A stretch of DNA of 64,000 nucleotides, taken from the NCBI RefSeq assembly GCF_009861505.1, contig NZ_WTFT01000016.1:26753-90752 (forward strand), given 5' to 3'. This document shows, one piece after another, positions 8,501-16,773 of this stretch; the stretch's first letter is position 1; the number at the start of each line of letters is the position of its first letter. Source of the stretch: Pseudomonas izuensis. GTDB taxonomy: Bacteria; Pseudomonadota; Gammaproteobacteria; Pseudomonadales; Pseudomonadaceae. The position numbers and the translations under genes are program-made. The notes under the pieces were generated by a model. That model was given only the letters and a program-made list of their open reading frames with translations. It was not told the DNA's origin and searched no databases.

Positions 8501-9862
8501 GTATTGGAGCTGATTCGCGCGCGACTCAGCGCATTTGGCCCATTGCCGCTGCAGGAAATCGCCGAACCGCTTGGATTGGCGCCCGCTCAAGTCACACAGG
8601 CACTGGCGCAACTGGAGGGCGAAGGTTATGTGTTGCGCGGTCACTTCACCCCAGGCGCCGCCGAAGAGGAATGGTGCGAACGGCATTTGCTGGCGCGGAT
8701 TCATCGCTACACGGTCAAGCGTCTGCGGCGGGAAATCGAGCCGGTGGCGTTGCAGGATTTCATGCGGTTTCTGTTCGACTGGCAGCATCTGTCCAGCACC
8801 ACCCAGGGCCAGGGCAGCGCGATATTGCAAGCGATCGTCGCTCAGTTCGAGGGTTATCCCGCCGCCGCATCCGCCTGGGACAGCGACATTCTGCCGGCGC
8901 GGCTCAAGGACTATTCACCCACTTGGCTGGATGATCTGTGTCGCAGCGGCAAACTGGTCTGGACCCGCCTTACCGCGCACAATAAAGGCGCCAGCAGCGC
9001 CCTGCGCAGCACGCCGATTGTGTTGTTGCCGCGCAATCGGGTCGGGTTGTGGAGCGACTTGACCGAGCAGACGCCGATCAGCGAACTGTCGCCCAAAACC
9101 CAAAAAGTCTACGAAGCACTCCACCAGCATGGCGCGCTGTTTTTCGATGAGCTGGTACATGAAGCGCATGTGTTGCGCACAGAGCTGGAAATCGCCCTGC
9201 AGGAACTGGTGGGCGCCGGACGGGTGAATGCCGACAGCTTCGCCGGCCTGCGCGCGCTGATCACCCCGGCCAGCAAGCGGCAGAATCGCAGCAGCCGTCG
9301 TGGGCGCGGAGCCTTTTTCGGCGGTATGGACGATGCGGGGCGCTGGGCCTTGCTTCGACGCGGACCGCCGGCGCCGATTGTGGATAACCCGCGTCCGTCA
9401 CCCACACCCACCGAGACTTTGGAACACATCGCCATGACCTTGCTGCGCCGATACGGCGTGGTGTTCTGGCGTTTGCTTGAGCGCGAGGCGGACTGGCTGC
9501 CGAGCTGGCGTGAACTGCTGCGCACCTTTCATCGGCTGGAAGCGCGGGGCGAGATTCGTGGCGGACGTTTTGTCAGTGGCCTGGCGGGCGAGCAATTTGC
9601 GCTGCCCGAAGCGATACCGTTGCTGCGTGAAGTGCGGCGGCGACCCCATGATGGCAGCCTGATTGCGGTGTGCGGGGTTGATCCGCTGAACCTGGCCGGC
9701 ACTCTGCTGCCCGGCGCGAAAGTGCCGGCGCTGGCGAGTAATCGGCTGGTGTATCGCGATGGATTGCCGGTGGCTGCCGAGATTGCTGGCAAGCAGCAGT
9801 TCTGGCTGGAGCTGGATCAGCAGGCGATGGCTGAGGTGCACAGCAAACTGACCAGGCATTGA
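5558..9862 (+). CDS. lhr: Lhr-type large ATP-dependent helicase
   Basis: This 1434-residue superfamily 2 DNA/RNA helicase is the long Lhr form, which combines an Lhr core with a C-terminal extension. Motif I (APTGSGKT) is at residues 50-57, motif II is DEIH at about 176, and motif III is SATQKP. The second RecA domain has VNTRR and HHGSLAKEFR, followed by ATASLELGIDIGDVD and QRVGRSGH. The middle part holds the winged-helix and Lhr-specific region. The C-terminal 500 residues match the extension found in the long bacterial form. I chose the ATG at 5558 because it opens directly on MNLPIPADS; the longer frame to 5429 runs through a REP element. Lhr is linked to DNA repair and stress responses in other bacteria. 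Confidence 0.92.
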   Translation: MNLPIPADSALDGFHPAVSAWFSNTFATATAAQARAWPLIRRRRSTLIAAPTGSGKTLTAFLAVIDDLVHRGLETDSGLPDETLVVYVSPLKALSNDIQINLQNPLAGITEQLRVMGLPELQITTAVRTGDTPQKDRSAMRKSAPHILVTTPESLYVLLGSDSGRKMLGTTRTVIVDEIHAIAASKRGSHLALSLERLQALCAEPLVRIGLSATQKPIEAVSRFLVGRDRDCEIIDIGHARPRDLDIEVPPVPLSAVMANDVWELVYDRLAALAREHRTTLIFVNTRRLAERLSRHLSERLGKDAVAAHHGSLAKEFRLDAEQRLKRGDLQVLIATASLELGIDIGDVDLVCQIASPRSIAGFLQRVGRSGHQVGGTPKGRLFATTRDDLIECVALLDCVRRGELDTLQIPLAPLDVLAQQIIAEVSCQEWPEDALLARFRQASPYAALDEKHYQALLHMLAEGYNGRQGIRSAYLHRDAVSRTLRGRRGAKLTAVTSGGTIPDNADYSVLLEPQGLNIGSVNEDFAVESIAGDVFQLGNTSYRILRVETGKVRVEDAQGQPPTIPFWLGEAPGRSAELSFAVARLQAQLDELLSAAPGNLQPVLDWLTETLGLNLASAEQLVEYLARARQTLGALPSRDTLLMERFFDESGGTQLVIHTPYGSRINRAWGLALRKRFCRTFNFELQAAASEDAIVLSLSTSHSFELDEVWRYLHSNSAEHTLIQAVLDAPLFGVRWRWNAGVALALPRYSGGRKVPPQIQRMKSEDLIASVFPDQIACVENLAGEREIPDHPLVEQTLDDCLHEAMDSEGWLALLRRMERGEIRLISRDLPAPSPLAAEILSARPYTFLDDAPLEERRTQAVLNRRWSDPQSTDDLGALDVDAIAAVAEEAWPTPNSVDEMHEALMSLACITDAEARANPNWLDWLKTLADSGRACCINQSLWLARERLTCLRAIYPQADLSTALEALQGFDEPWETEDAVLELIRARLSAFGPLPLQEIAEPLGLAPAQVTQALAQLEGEGYVLRGHFTPGAAEEEWCERHLLARIHRYTVKRLRREIEPVALQDFMRFLFDWQHLSSTTQGQGSAILQAIVAQFEGYPAAASAWDSDILPARLKDYSPTWLDDLCRSGKLVWTRLTAHNKGASSALRSTPIVLLPRNRVGLWSDLTEQTPISELSPKTQKVYEALHQHGALFFDELVHEAHVLRTELEIALQELVGAGRVNADSFAGLRALITPASKRQNRSSRRGRGAFFGGMDDAGRWALLRRGPPAPIVDNPRPSPTPTETLEHIAMTLLRRYGVVFWRLLEREADWLPSWRELLRTFHRLEARGEIRGGRFVSGLAGEQFALPEAIPLLREVRRRPHDGSLIAVCGVDPLNLAGTLLPGAKVPALASNRLVYRDGLPVAAEIAGKQQFWLELDQQAMAEVHSKLTRH

Positions 9863-9875
9863 TGTTGATTGGTCG

Positions 9876-9958
9876 GGCCTCATCGCGAGCAGGCTCGCTC
9901 CTACAATGGAATGTGTACACCGCTCCTCTGTAGGAGCGAGCCTGCTCGCGATGAGGCC
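9876..9958. repeat. REP doublet (REPIN), cgagcaggctcgctcc type
   Basis: Two 30-base arms (ggcctcatcgcgagcagg... and its complement) flank a spacer of about 20 bases. They lie between the convergent lhr and mechanosensitive channel genes. The same subfamily recurs at 19891-19989. Confidence 0.85.
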
Positions 9959-9973
9959 GGCCCAGACAACAAA

Positions 9974-12097
9974 TTATTGAGGTCGCGGCCGATCCGGCAT
10001 CAACACCGCCGAATGCTCCGGCTCAGCCGCACCGTCCTGCAACGGCTCAATCGCCTGCCTCGGCATCAAAACCTGCTGTGGATAAGTCTGCGCGAAATGC
10101 ACCCATGGACTGTTATCCACAAGCTTTTTCAAACGCTGGTTGAATGCCCGGCTCACCGCATATTGTCCACCGGAGACGGTGCGAAACTGCGCCGTCAGCA
10201 CCACGCCGTTGAGGTCCATCTTGTCGACGCCGAATACATCCAGCGGCCCTTGCAGGTTGTACTTGAGGAACGGATCGCCAGTAATCGAATGCCCGGCCTC
10301 GCGGATCAGTTCGATGGCCTTGTCGACGTCGGTGTCGTAGGTGAATTGCACCGAAAAAAACGCATAGGCAAATTGCCGCGATTGGTTGGTTACGGCCTTG
10401 ATCTGGCCGAACGGCACCGAATGCACAAACCCCTTGCCGTCGCGCAGGCGCAAGGTACGGATGGTCAGGCCTTCGACGGTACCGGCGTGCCCGGAGTCGA
10501 GTACCACCCAGTCGCCGATGGACAGGGTGTCTTCGATGATGATGAACAACCCGGTAATCACATCCTGCACCAGTTGCTGGGACCCGAAGCCGATCGCCAG
10601 CCCGATGACACCGGCACCGGCCAGGAACGGTGCCACATTGATGCCCAGGTTAGCCATGGTGGTGATTGCACAGATCACCACCAGAATGATTTTGATCGCA
10701 TTGCGCAGCAACGGCAGGATGGTCTTGACTCGTGTGCTGGGCTGACGCGCCGAGCGTTTGTTGACCGGCGGTTTCAAGGCTTCCTGAATCGCCGTGTCGA
10801 GCACGACCCAGACCATCCAGGTGATCAGGAAGATCAAACCGATGTGACTCAGCGAGTCGCTGATCGCCCGACCGACCGAATTGCTCACCGCGAATTCGAA
10901 CAGCGAAACGCCCCAGATACGCCCCAGAATGTCGATGAACACGATGGCGATGGCGATGCGCAGCAACGCGTGGGAAAGGTTCAGAAAGCGCTCCTTGTAG
11001 GCACTGCTGCGCCGCAGGTCCGCTTCATGGCGCGTCTTGAACAGGTGATGCAGCGTGGTGCTCAGAAACACCGTGGCAATCAGCAGAACCGTGGTAAACA
11101 GCGCACTGCGCAGTACCTGTTGATTGTCGGCGCTGACGCTGATCAGGTTGATGACCGAAACCAGTACCATCAACAGAATCGGCCAATACCAGAGCCCGGA
11201 AAAAATCCGCAGGGTTTCGCGCAGGGCCGGCTGCGATCGACGCTGGGCCAGCGGCAGAATCCGGATGACATGGGCGACGGGACGGCGCATGCGAAATACC
11301 AGCAGACCGAAGGAAATCGATGCCGCCAGACCTGTAAACACTGCGATGCTGCTGGTGAGGTTGCTGCCCAGCTGCTGGGCGATCTGCGGGCTGGTCAGGG
11401 CATCGCTCAGGGCGACCAGGAAGCCGATCAGAAACAACGGTCGCGGGCTCTCCTGGTGAATGATCTGCACCGCCCTGCGTTTGTGACCGACGTTGAACAA
11501 AACCACCAGTGACATCACCAATGACGCGGCGAAAATGCCGCTGCTGGTGGCATAGGCAAAGCACAACGCCATCGCCCGACCGGCCGACACCGGCAAAAAC
11601 TGACTGGCATAAATCGTCAGCGGCAGGCTGACCAACGCGGGAAGGCTGTAGGGCAACACATAACCCAGCAATGCCTGACCACGCTCTCGACTCAACAGCA
11701 AGCGGTGCCGACACACGCGCTCGGTCAAGAACTTGCCGAACATCCGCAGCAGGCCGAAGACGCCCGCCCACACAACGGTCAGCAGCAGGAAATCCCCCGC
11801 CACGCTCCAGCCCGAACGGGCAGAGGGACGATTGACCAGTTGATCCACTTCATCTGCCGCACGGTCGGCACGCAGGCGCCAGGCGTCGACCAGGTTTTCG
11901 TTGAGATCGAGTTTTGCCTGCACCTCATCGATGCTCGAACTGATGGCCCCTAGCAACCCGCCTTGCACCAGCGGTTGCGGGTGTGCCGGTGGCGTCACAG
12001 TGGCGGCCGGCAGACCCGGGATCGTTGCCGCATCCAGTTCCTCGCTGCCCAGAACCAGCAGCGCTCCCAGAAATATCGCGGTCTTGAGCTTGATCAA
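9974..12097 (-). CDS. Mechanosensitive ion channel, MscS family (YbiO-like)
   Basis: This 707-residue inner-membrane channel is predicted to relieve hypo-osmotic shock. The N-terminal signal sequence (about residues 1-23) is followed by a periplasmic segment. About eight to ten transmembrane helices lead to the MscS core. The pore-lining helix is recognisable as NLGINVAPFLAGAGVIGLAIGFGSQQLVQDVITG. It is followed by the beta domain signature FIIIEDTLSIGDWVVLDSGHAGTVEGLTIRTLRLRD. The C-terminus carries the mixed alpha/beta vestibule. Length and layout resemble E. coli YbiO (741 residues) rather than the small MscS. The gene appears to stand alone, with REP doublets on both sides. Confidence 0.88.
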   Translation of the reverse strand: MIKLKTAIFLGALLVLGSEELDAATIPGLPAATVTPPAHPQPLVQGGLLGAISSSIDEVQAKLDLNENLVDAWRLRADRAADEVDQLVNRPSARSGWSVAGDFLLLTVVWAGVFGLLRMFGKFLTERVCRHRLLLSRERGQALLGYVLPYSLPALVSLPLTIYASQFLPVSAGRAMALCFAYATSSGIFAASLVMSLVVLFNVGHKRRAVQIIHQESPRPLFLIGFLVALSDALTSPQIAQQLGSNLTSSIAVFTGLAASISFGLLVFRMRRPVAHVIRILPLAQRRSQPALRETLRIFSGLWYWPILLMVLVSVINLISVSADNQQVLRSALFTTVLLIATVFLSTTLHHLFKTRHEADLRRSSAYKERFLNLSHALLRIAIAIVFIDILGRIWGVSLFEFAVSNSVGRAISDSLSHIGLIFLITWMVWVVLDTAIQEALKPPVNKRSARQPSTRVKTILPLLRNAIKIILVVICAITTMANLGINVAPFLAGAGVIGLAIGFGSQQLVQDVITGLFIIIEDTLSIGDWVVLDSGHAGTVEGLTIRTLRLRDGKGFVHSVPFGQIKAVTNQSRQFAYAFFSVQFTYDTDVDKAIELIREAGHSITGDPFLKYNLQGPLDVFGVDKMDLNGVVLTAQFRTVSGGQYAVSRAFNQRLKKLVDNSPWVHFAQTYPQQVLMPRQAIEPLQDGAAEPEHSAVLMPDRPRPQ

Positions 12098-12146
12098 CGT
12101 ATCCGCTCCCTTGGATGAGACTGTAAGGAACTGATCGGGAAATACC

Positions 12147-12240
12147 CCTGTAGGAGCCGGCTTGCCGGCGAAAGCGGTGTGTCAGACATCATTTATGTTG
12201 GTTGAGACACCGCCATCGCCGGCAAGCCGGCTCCTACAGG
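12147..12240. repeat. REP doublet (REPIN), gccggcttgccggcg type
   Basis: The outward arms cctgtaggagccggcttgcc and its complement are separated by about 30 bases. The doublet lies in the divergent region between the channel gene and the MFS gene. A decayed relative lies at 13572-13662. Confidence 0.85.
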
Positions 12241-12256
12241 TCCAGAGTCCTTGTTC

Positions 12257-12285
12257 GATATTTGATCTGCACGCAAATATCAAAT
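12257..12285. promoter_or_regulatory. Palindromic candidate operator upstream of MFS gene
   Basis: GATATTTG (12257-12264) and CAAATATC (12274-12281) form a perfect 8-base inverted repeat around 9 bases. ATTTGAT/ATCAAAT forms a second, overlapping palindrome to 12285. It lies about 80 bases before the MFS start. The pattern suggests a dimeric repressor site, but no regulator gene is adjacent. Confidence 0.4.
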
Positions 12286-12362
12286 GCCCATACCTATATT
12301 TTTCCGCACGACCCAAACCTCGACACTGCACTCCATCAATTCAACCCACCGGAGTTGCAGCC

Positions 12363-13565
12363 ATGCCCATTGCCTTGCTCGCGCTGACCCTCAGCGCCTT
12401 TGCCATCGGGACGACCGAGTTCGTCATCGTTGGCCTGTTACCCACCATCGGCGCCGATCTCGGGGTCAGCCTGCCGTCCGCCGGCCTGCTCGTCAGCCTG
12501 TATGCATTGGGCGTCGCCGTCGGTGCCCCGGTGCTGACTGCCCTGACCGGCAAAGTCCCGCGTAAATTGCTGCTCTTGTCGCTGATGGTGCTGTTCACCC
12601 TCGGCAACCTGCTGGCCTGGAAAGCGCCAGGCTACGAGTCGTTGATTCTGGCGCGAATCGTCACCGGCCTGGCCCACGGGGTATTTTTCTCGATCGGCTC
12701 AACCATCGCCACCAGTCTAGTGCCCAAGGAAAAAGCCGCCAGCGCGATCGCCATCATGTTCACCGGATTGACCGTGGCACTGGTCACCGGCGTACCGCTG
12801 GGCACCTTCATCGGCCAGCATTTCGGCTGGCGTGAAACCTTCCTCGCCGTGTCGGCATTGGGCGTCATCGCGTTCATCGGCAGCCTGCTCTACGTGCCGA
12901 AAGACATTGCCCACAGCAAACCCGCGTCGCTGTTGCAACAGTTGCAGGTCCTCAAGCAACCCCGGCTGTTGCTGGTGTATGCAATGACCGCGATCGGCTA
13001 CGGCGGTTCGTTTATCGCCTTCACTTTCCTGGCACCGATCCTTCAGGACCTCTCCGGTTTCAGCACCGGCACCGTCAGCCTGGTGCTGCTGGTCTACGGT
13101 ATTTCGGTGGCCGTGGGTAACATCTGGGGCGGCAAACTGGCGGATAAACGCGGCCCGATCAGTGCCCTGAAAATCATCTTCGCCCTGCTCGCCGCCGTGC
13201 TGTTCGTGCTGACCTTCACGGCCGGCAATCCATGGCTGGCGCTGGCCACCGTGCTGGTCTGGGGTGCCGTGGCGTTCGGCAACGTGCCTGGGCTGCAAGT
13301 CTATGTGGTGCGCCAGGCCGAACATCACACCCCCCATGCGGTGGACGTGGCTTCCGGCCTGAACATCGCCGCGTTCAACCTCGGCATTGCCGGCGGCGCG
13401 TGGGGCGGCGGCATGATCGTTGCGCACATGGGACTGATCCACACCGCGTGGATCGGTGGTCTGGTGGTGTTGGGGGCGCTGGCGTTGACGGCGTGGAGCG
13501 GGCGTCTGGATCGGTTGGGGCCGGTGTATGCCGCGTCCTCAAACCGCATCGTTACTGGTCACTGA
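12363..13565 (+). CDS. MFS transporter, AraJ/YdhP-like drug:H+ antiporter
   Basis: This 400-residue, 12-helix major facilitator protein is probably an exporter of sugars, arabinose-like compounds or drugs. Helix 1 carries ALTLSAFAIGTTEFVIVGLLPTIGADLGVS, the hallmark of the AraJ/YdhP/SotB group. Motif A-like loops appear as TGKVPRKLLLL between helices 2 and 3 and GKLADKRG between helices 8 and 9. Motif C (VTGVPLGTFIGQ) in helix 5 supports an antiporter. I chose the ATG at 12363 because it begins MPIALLALTLS; the longer frame from 12162 crosses a REP element. The gene is monocistronic and followed by another REP doublet. The substrate is not predictable. Confidence 0.85.
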   Translation: MPIALLALTLSAFAIGTTEFVIVGLLPTIGADLGVSLPSAGLLVSLYALGVAVGAPVLTALTGKVPRKLLLLSLMVLFTLGNLLAWKAPGYESLILARIVTGLAHGVFFSIGSTIATSLVPKEKAASAIAIMFTGLTVALVTGVPLGTFIGQHFGWRETFLAVSALGVIAFIGSLLYVPKDIAHSKPASLLQQLQVLKQPRLLLVYAMTAIGYGGSFIAFTFLAPILQDLSGFSTGTVSLVLLVYGISVAVGNIWGGKLADKRGPISALKIIFALLAAVLFVLTFTAGNPWLALATVLVWGAVAFGNVPGLQVYVVRQAEHHTPHAVDVASGLNIAAFNLGIAGGAWGGGMIVAHMGLIHTAWIGGLVVLGALALTAWSGRLDRLGPVYAASSNRIVTGH

Positions 13566-13571
13566 TTCACC

Positions 13572-13662
13572 CCTGTAGGAGCCGGCTGCTGGCGATAGCG
13601 GCGGCACATCCAACATTGATGTGGCTGGCAGACCGTCATCGCCAGCAAGCCGGCTCCCGCAG
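13572..13662. repeat. REP doublet, partly decayed, gccggct type
   Basis: The arms at 13572-13602 and 13633-13662 are inverted copies related to the doublet at 12147-12240. The left arm lacks one base in its core (ggctgctggcg against ggcttgctggcg in the complement). Confidence 0.75.
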
Positions 13663-13763
13663 CTCGGCGTGTAATCCGGGAATGTACCGTCCGTACCCCC
13701 ACCGAAACTTTCGTCGCCGCCCCACAGTCAGCAAAAGAACGGGGCACTCAGACGGGAGGCGAC

Positions 13764-14690
13764 ATGGCGGCGATTCATATCGGCATTTCAGGTTGGCGCT
13801 ACACGCCCTGGCGGGGGGATTTCTACCCCAAGGGGTTGCCCCAGAAACGCGAGTTGCAATTCGCGTCACGGGCGGTCAACAGCATCGAAATCAATGGATC
13901 GTTTTACGCCCTGCAAAAGCCCGAGCGCTATGCCCAGTGGTACATCGAAACGCCGATGCACTTCGTGTTCAGCGTCAAGGCCCCACGCTTCATTACCCAC
14001 ATCAAGCGTCTGCGTGACATCCACAAACCCCTGGCGAATTTCTTTGCCTCCGGCGTACTGGAGCTCAAGGAAAAGCTCGGGCCGATCCTCTGGCAGTTTC
14101 CGCCCAACTTCAAATTCAACGCCGAATTGTTCGAGACCTTCCTCGAACAATTGCCCCGTGACACCGAACAGGTGGCCGCCCTCGCCCGGCAGCACGATTC
14201 GCATCTCCACGGCCACGCCAGCCTGAAGGCGTACAAGAAAAAACCTGTGCGCCATGCCGTGGAAATCCGTAACGACAGCTTCATCGACCCGGCTTTTGTC
14301 CGCCTGCTCAAACGCTACAACACGGCACTGGTGATCGCCGACACCGCCGGCAGATGGCCGTACCGCGAAGACATCACCAGCGACTTCGTCTACCTGCGCC
14401 TGCACGGTGCCGAAGAGCTCTACGCCAGCGGCTACACAACGCAGGCACTGCAACGCTGGGGTGAGCGGATCGAGGCCTGGCATCACGGGCGGCAACCGAA
14501 GGATCCACAGTTGATCGCGCCCCGGCAGAAACCCAGGGTCTGCAAATCCCGCGAAGTGTTTTGCTATTTCGATAACGACATCAAAGTCCGCGCACCTTTC
14601 GATGCGCGTCGCCTGCTGGAGCGTTTCGACCTCGATCAGGACCTGCTCACCGCCCCCGGTGAACCCGCTGCCGAAGGAGCACTGCCATGA
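13764..14690 (+). CDS. DUF72 family protein (YecE-like)
   Basis: This 308-residue protein belongs to the YecE/DUF72 family, whose members fold as TIM-like barrels and have no agreed biochemical role. The N-terminus IHIGISGWRYTPWRGDFYPKGLPQKREL is diagnostic. Further family blocks are NSIEINGSFYALQ, FVFSVKAPRFITH and LGPILWQFPP, with AVEIRNDSF and FVYLRLHGAEELYASGY toward the C-terminus. Its stop codon overlaps the start of the next gene by 4 bases, so it heads a four-gene operon with the phosphatase, clsB and ybhN genes. A GGGAGGC ribosome-binding site lies just upstream of the ATG. Confidence 0.9.
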   Translation: MAAIHIGISGWRYTPWRGDFYPKGLPQKRELQFASRAVNSIEINGSFYALQKPERYAQWYIETPMHFVFSVKAPRFITHIKRLRDIHKPLANFFASGVLELKEKLGPILWQFPPNFKFNAELFETFLEQLPRDTEQVAALARQHDSHLHGHASLKAYKKKPVRHAVEIRNDSFIDPAFVRLLKRYNTALVIADTAGRWPYREDITSDFVYLRLHGAEELYASGYTTQALQRWGERIEAWHHGRQPKDPQLIAPRQKPRVCKSREVFCYFDNDIKVRAPFDARRLLERFDLDQDLLTAPGEPAAEGALP

Positions 14691-15484
14691 GCATTCGCGA
14701 ACCGGTCGGCGTCACCGACGAGCAGGCCACCATCGACACCATGGTGCATCGTTTCACGGTGCTGACGGTGAACACCCACAAGGGTTTCACCGCGTTGAAT
14801 CGGCGTTTCATCCTGCCGGAACTGCGCGAAGCGGTGCGCAGTGTCTCTGCCGATGTGGTTTTTTTGCAGGAAGTCCACGGCACCCATGAACAGCATCCCA
14901 AGCGCTACAACAATTGGCCGGCGATACCGCAATACGAATTCCTCGCCGACACCCTGTGGCCGCAGTTCGCCTACGGGCGCAATGCGGTCTATCCGGCGGG
15001 CGATCACGGCAACGCGCTGCTGTCGAAATTCCAGATCGTGCGGCACGACAACCTCGACGTGTCCATCAGTGGCCATGAGAATCGCGGCATCCTGCATTGC
15101 ATCTTGCGCCTGCCCGGCGAAGGCCCGGAGGTGCACGCGATATGCGTCCACCTGGGCCTGCGCGAAAGCCATCGCAACGAACAACTCAGGTTGCTGGCCC
15201 GCCGGCTGGAAGAACTGCCAAACGATGCGCCGGTGATCGTCGCCGGGGATTTCAATGACTGGCGTCAGCGTGCCGATGCCCTGCTCAACCCTTGCGGTCT
15301 GCGCGAAGTGTTCGCCGAGCACCATGGCAAGCCCGCGCGCAGTTTTCCCGCTCGATTACCCGCGCTGCGTCTTGACCGCATCTACGTACGCAACCTCCAG
15401 GCCAGCCGACCACAAGTACTGACGTCCCGACCCTGGTCGCACCTTTCGGACCATGCACCGCTGTCGGTAGAGATCGAGTTATGA
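14687..15484 (+). CDS. Endonuclease/exonuclease/phosphatase family protein (YbhP-like)
   Basis: This 265-residue member of the EEP metal-dependent phosphodiesterase superfamily keeps the active-site pattern. Asn29 is in LTVNTHKGF, Glu62 in VFLQEVHG, Asp188/Asn190 in GDFNDW, and Asp255-His256 in the C-terminal SDHAP. It has no signal peptide. It overlaps the DUF72 gene upstream and clsB downstream by 4 bases each. The same trio (ybhP, clsB/ybhO, ybhN) occurs in E. coli, which suggests a role in phospholipid or phosphodiester turnover linked to cardiolipin synthesis. That link is inferred from synteny. Confidence 0.88.
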   Translation: MSIREPVGVTDEQATIDTMVHRFTVLTVNTHKGFTALNRRFILPELREAVRSVSADVVFLQEVHGTHEQHPKRYNNWPAIPQYEFLADTLWPQFAYGRNAVYPAGDHGNALLSKFQIVRHDNLDVSISGHENRGILHCILRLPGEGPEVHAICVHLGLRESHRNEQLRLLARRLEELPNDAPVIVAGDFNDWRQRADALLNPCGLREVFAEHHGKPARSFPARLPALRLDRIYVRNLQASRPQVLTSRPWSHLSDHAPLSVEIEL

Positions 15485-16773
15485 GCATCTCGCCGATGGA
15501 AAAAACCACCGTGGAGCAGATTGCCGCGCCGCCGACCAGCGAACCCGCAGCGGTCGACGTCGAGTACCGCTGGCAAGGCAACAACCGCGTCGAGCTGCTG
15601 GAAAACGGCGAAGCCTATTTTCCCCGGGTGTTCGAAGCGATGCGCCAGGCCAAGACCGAGATTCTTCTGGAAACCTTCATCGTGTTCGAGGACAAGGTCG
15701 GCGAAGAGCTCAAGACCGTGCTCATCGACGCCGCGCAACGCGGGGTACGTGTCACCGCCAGCTTCGACGGATTTGGCTGCGGCGAACTGAGCACAGGTTT
15801 TCTCACCGCACTCAGTGGTGCGGGTGTGCATCTGCAAATGTTCGATCCGGCACCCAAGCACCTTGGCATCCGCACCAACTGGTTCCGCCGCCTGCACCGC
15901 AAGATAGTGGTCGTAGACGGAACCGTCGCCTTCATTGGCGGGATCAACTTTTCCGCCGACCATCTGGCCGATTTCGGCCCCGAGGCCAAACAGGATTATT
16001 CGGTCGAAATACAAGGCCCGGCGGTGGCCGACATTCATCACTTTGCCCTGTTGCAATGCGGTCGTCCCGCGCGGGCCAAGTACTGGTGGCAACGGCGTCG
16101 ACAACGTCGCTCGGAACTGGCTTTCGATGATCATGACGGTCAGGTGCGGCTGGTGTACCGCGACAACGCCGAGCATTTGACCGACATCGAAGAGGTTTAC
16201 CGCCTGGTGCTACGCACTGCGCAGCGGCGCGTGGTCATCGCCAACGCTTACTTTTTCCCCGGCTACCGATTGCTGCGCGAGATCCGCAACGCCGCCCGCC
16301 GCGGTGTTGATGTGCGGCTGATTCTGCAAGGTCAACCCGACATGCTGGTGGCCAAACTCGCGGCGCGCATGACCTACGATTACCTGCTCAAATCCGGGGT
16401 GAAGATCTACGAATATTGCGACCGCCCCCTGCACGGCAAGGTCGCGCTGGTGGACGAAGACTGGAGCACCGTCGGTTCCAGCAACCTCGACCCATTGAGC
16501 CTGTCGATGAACCTGGAAGCCAATGTGTTGATCCGCGACCGCGCATTCAACCGTGACCTGTTCGAGCGCCTCGAAGAACTCAGTGACCACCACTGCAAGG
16601 CCATGTCGGTGGACAACGCCCCACGCGGACGCGTCTGGCACATGACCGTGGGTTTTCTGGTGTTCCACTTCCTGCGGCATTTCCCGGCATGGGCCGGCTG
16701 GTTGCCGGCGCATAAACCACGCCTGAAAGCGTTCACTTCACCGACCGGGAGCGATCAGCATGAGCCGCACTGA
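15481..16773 (+). CDS. clsB: Cardiolipin synthase B (phospholipase D family)
   Basis: This 430-residue phospholipase-D-superfamily enzyme joins phospholipids to make cardiolipin at the inner membrane. It has two HKD catalytic motifs: His139/Lys141/Asp146 (HRKIVVVD) and His318/Lys320/Asp325 (HGKVALVD), each followed by the usual GG or GSSN turn. The ClsB block EILLETFIVFEDKVGEEL is present near residues 60-78. No long N-terminal membrane helices are seen, unlike ClsA, so it fits ClsB. A C-terminal hydrophobic stretch (VGFLVFHFLRHFPAWAGW) could touch the membrane. The gene overlaps the phosphatase gene by 4 bases and the ybhN-like gene by 14. Confidence 0.9.
   Translation: MSISPMEKTTVEQIAAPPTSEPAAVDVEYRWQGNNRVELLENGEAYFPRVFEAMRQAKTEILLETFIVFEDKVGEELKTVLIDAAQRGVRVTASFDGFGCGELSTGFLTALSGAGVHLQMFDPAPKHLGIRTNWFRRLHRKIVVVDGTVAFIGGINFSADHLADFGPEAKQDYSVEIQGPAVADIHHFALLQCGRPARAKYWWQRRRQRRSELAFDDHDGQVRLVYRDNAEHLTDIEEVYRLVLRTAQRRVVIANAYFFPGYRLLREIRNAARRGVDVRLILQGQPDMLVAKLAARMTYDYLLKSGVKIYEYCDRPLHGKVALVDEDWSTVGSSNLDPLSLSMNLEANVLIRDRAFNRDLFERLEELSDHHCKAMSVDNAPRGRVWHMTVGFLVFHFLRHFPAWAGWLPAHKPRLKAFTSPTGSDQHEPH

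Noticed and set aside
9869..11512. 547-codon plus-strand frame opposite the MscS-like channel
   Set aside because: Low-complexity, Gln/His/Arg-rich translation typical of antisense frames; it begins inside a REP element.
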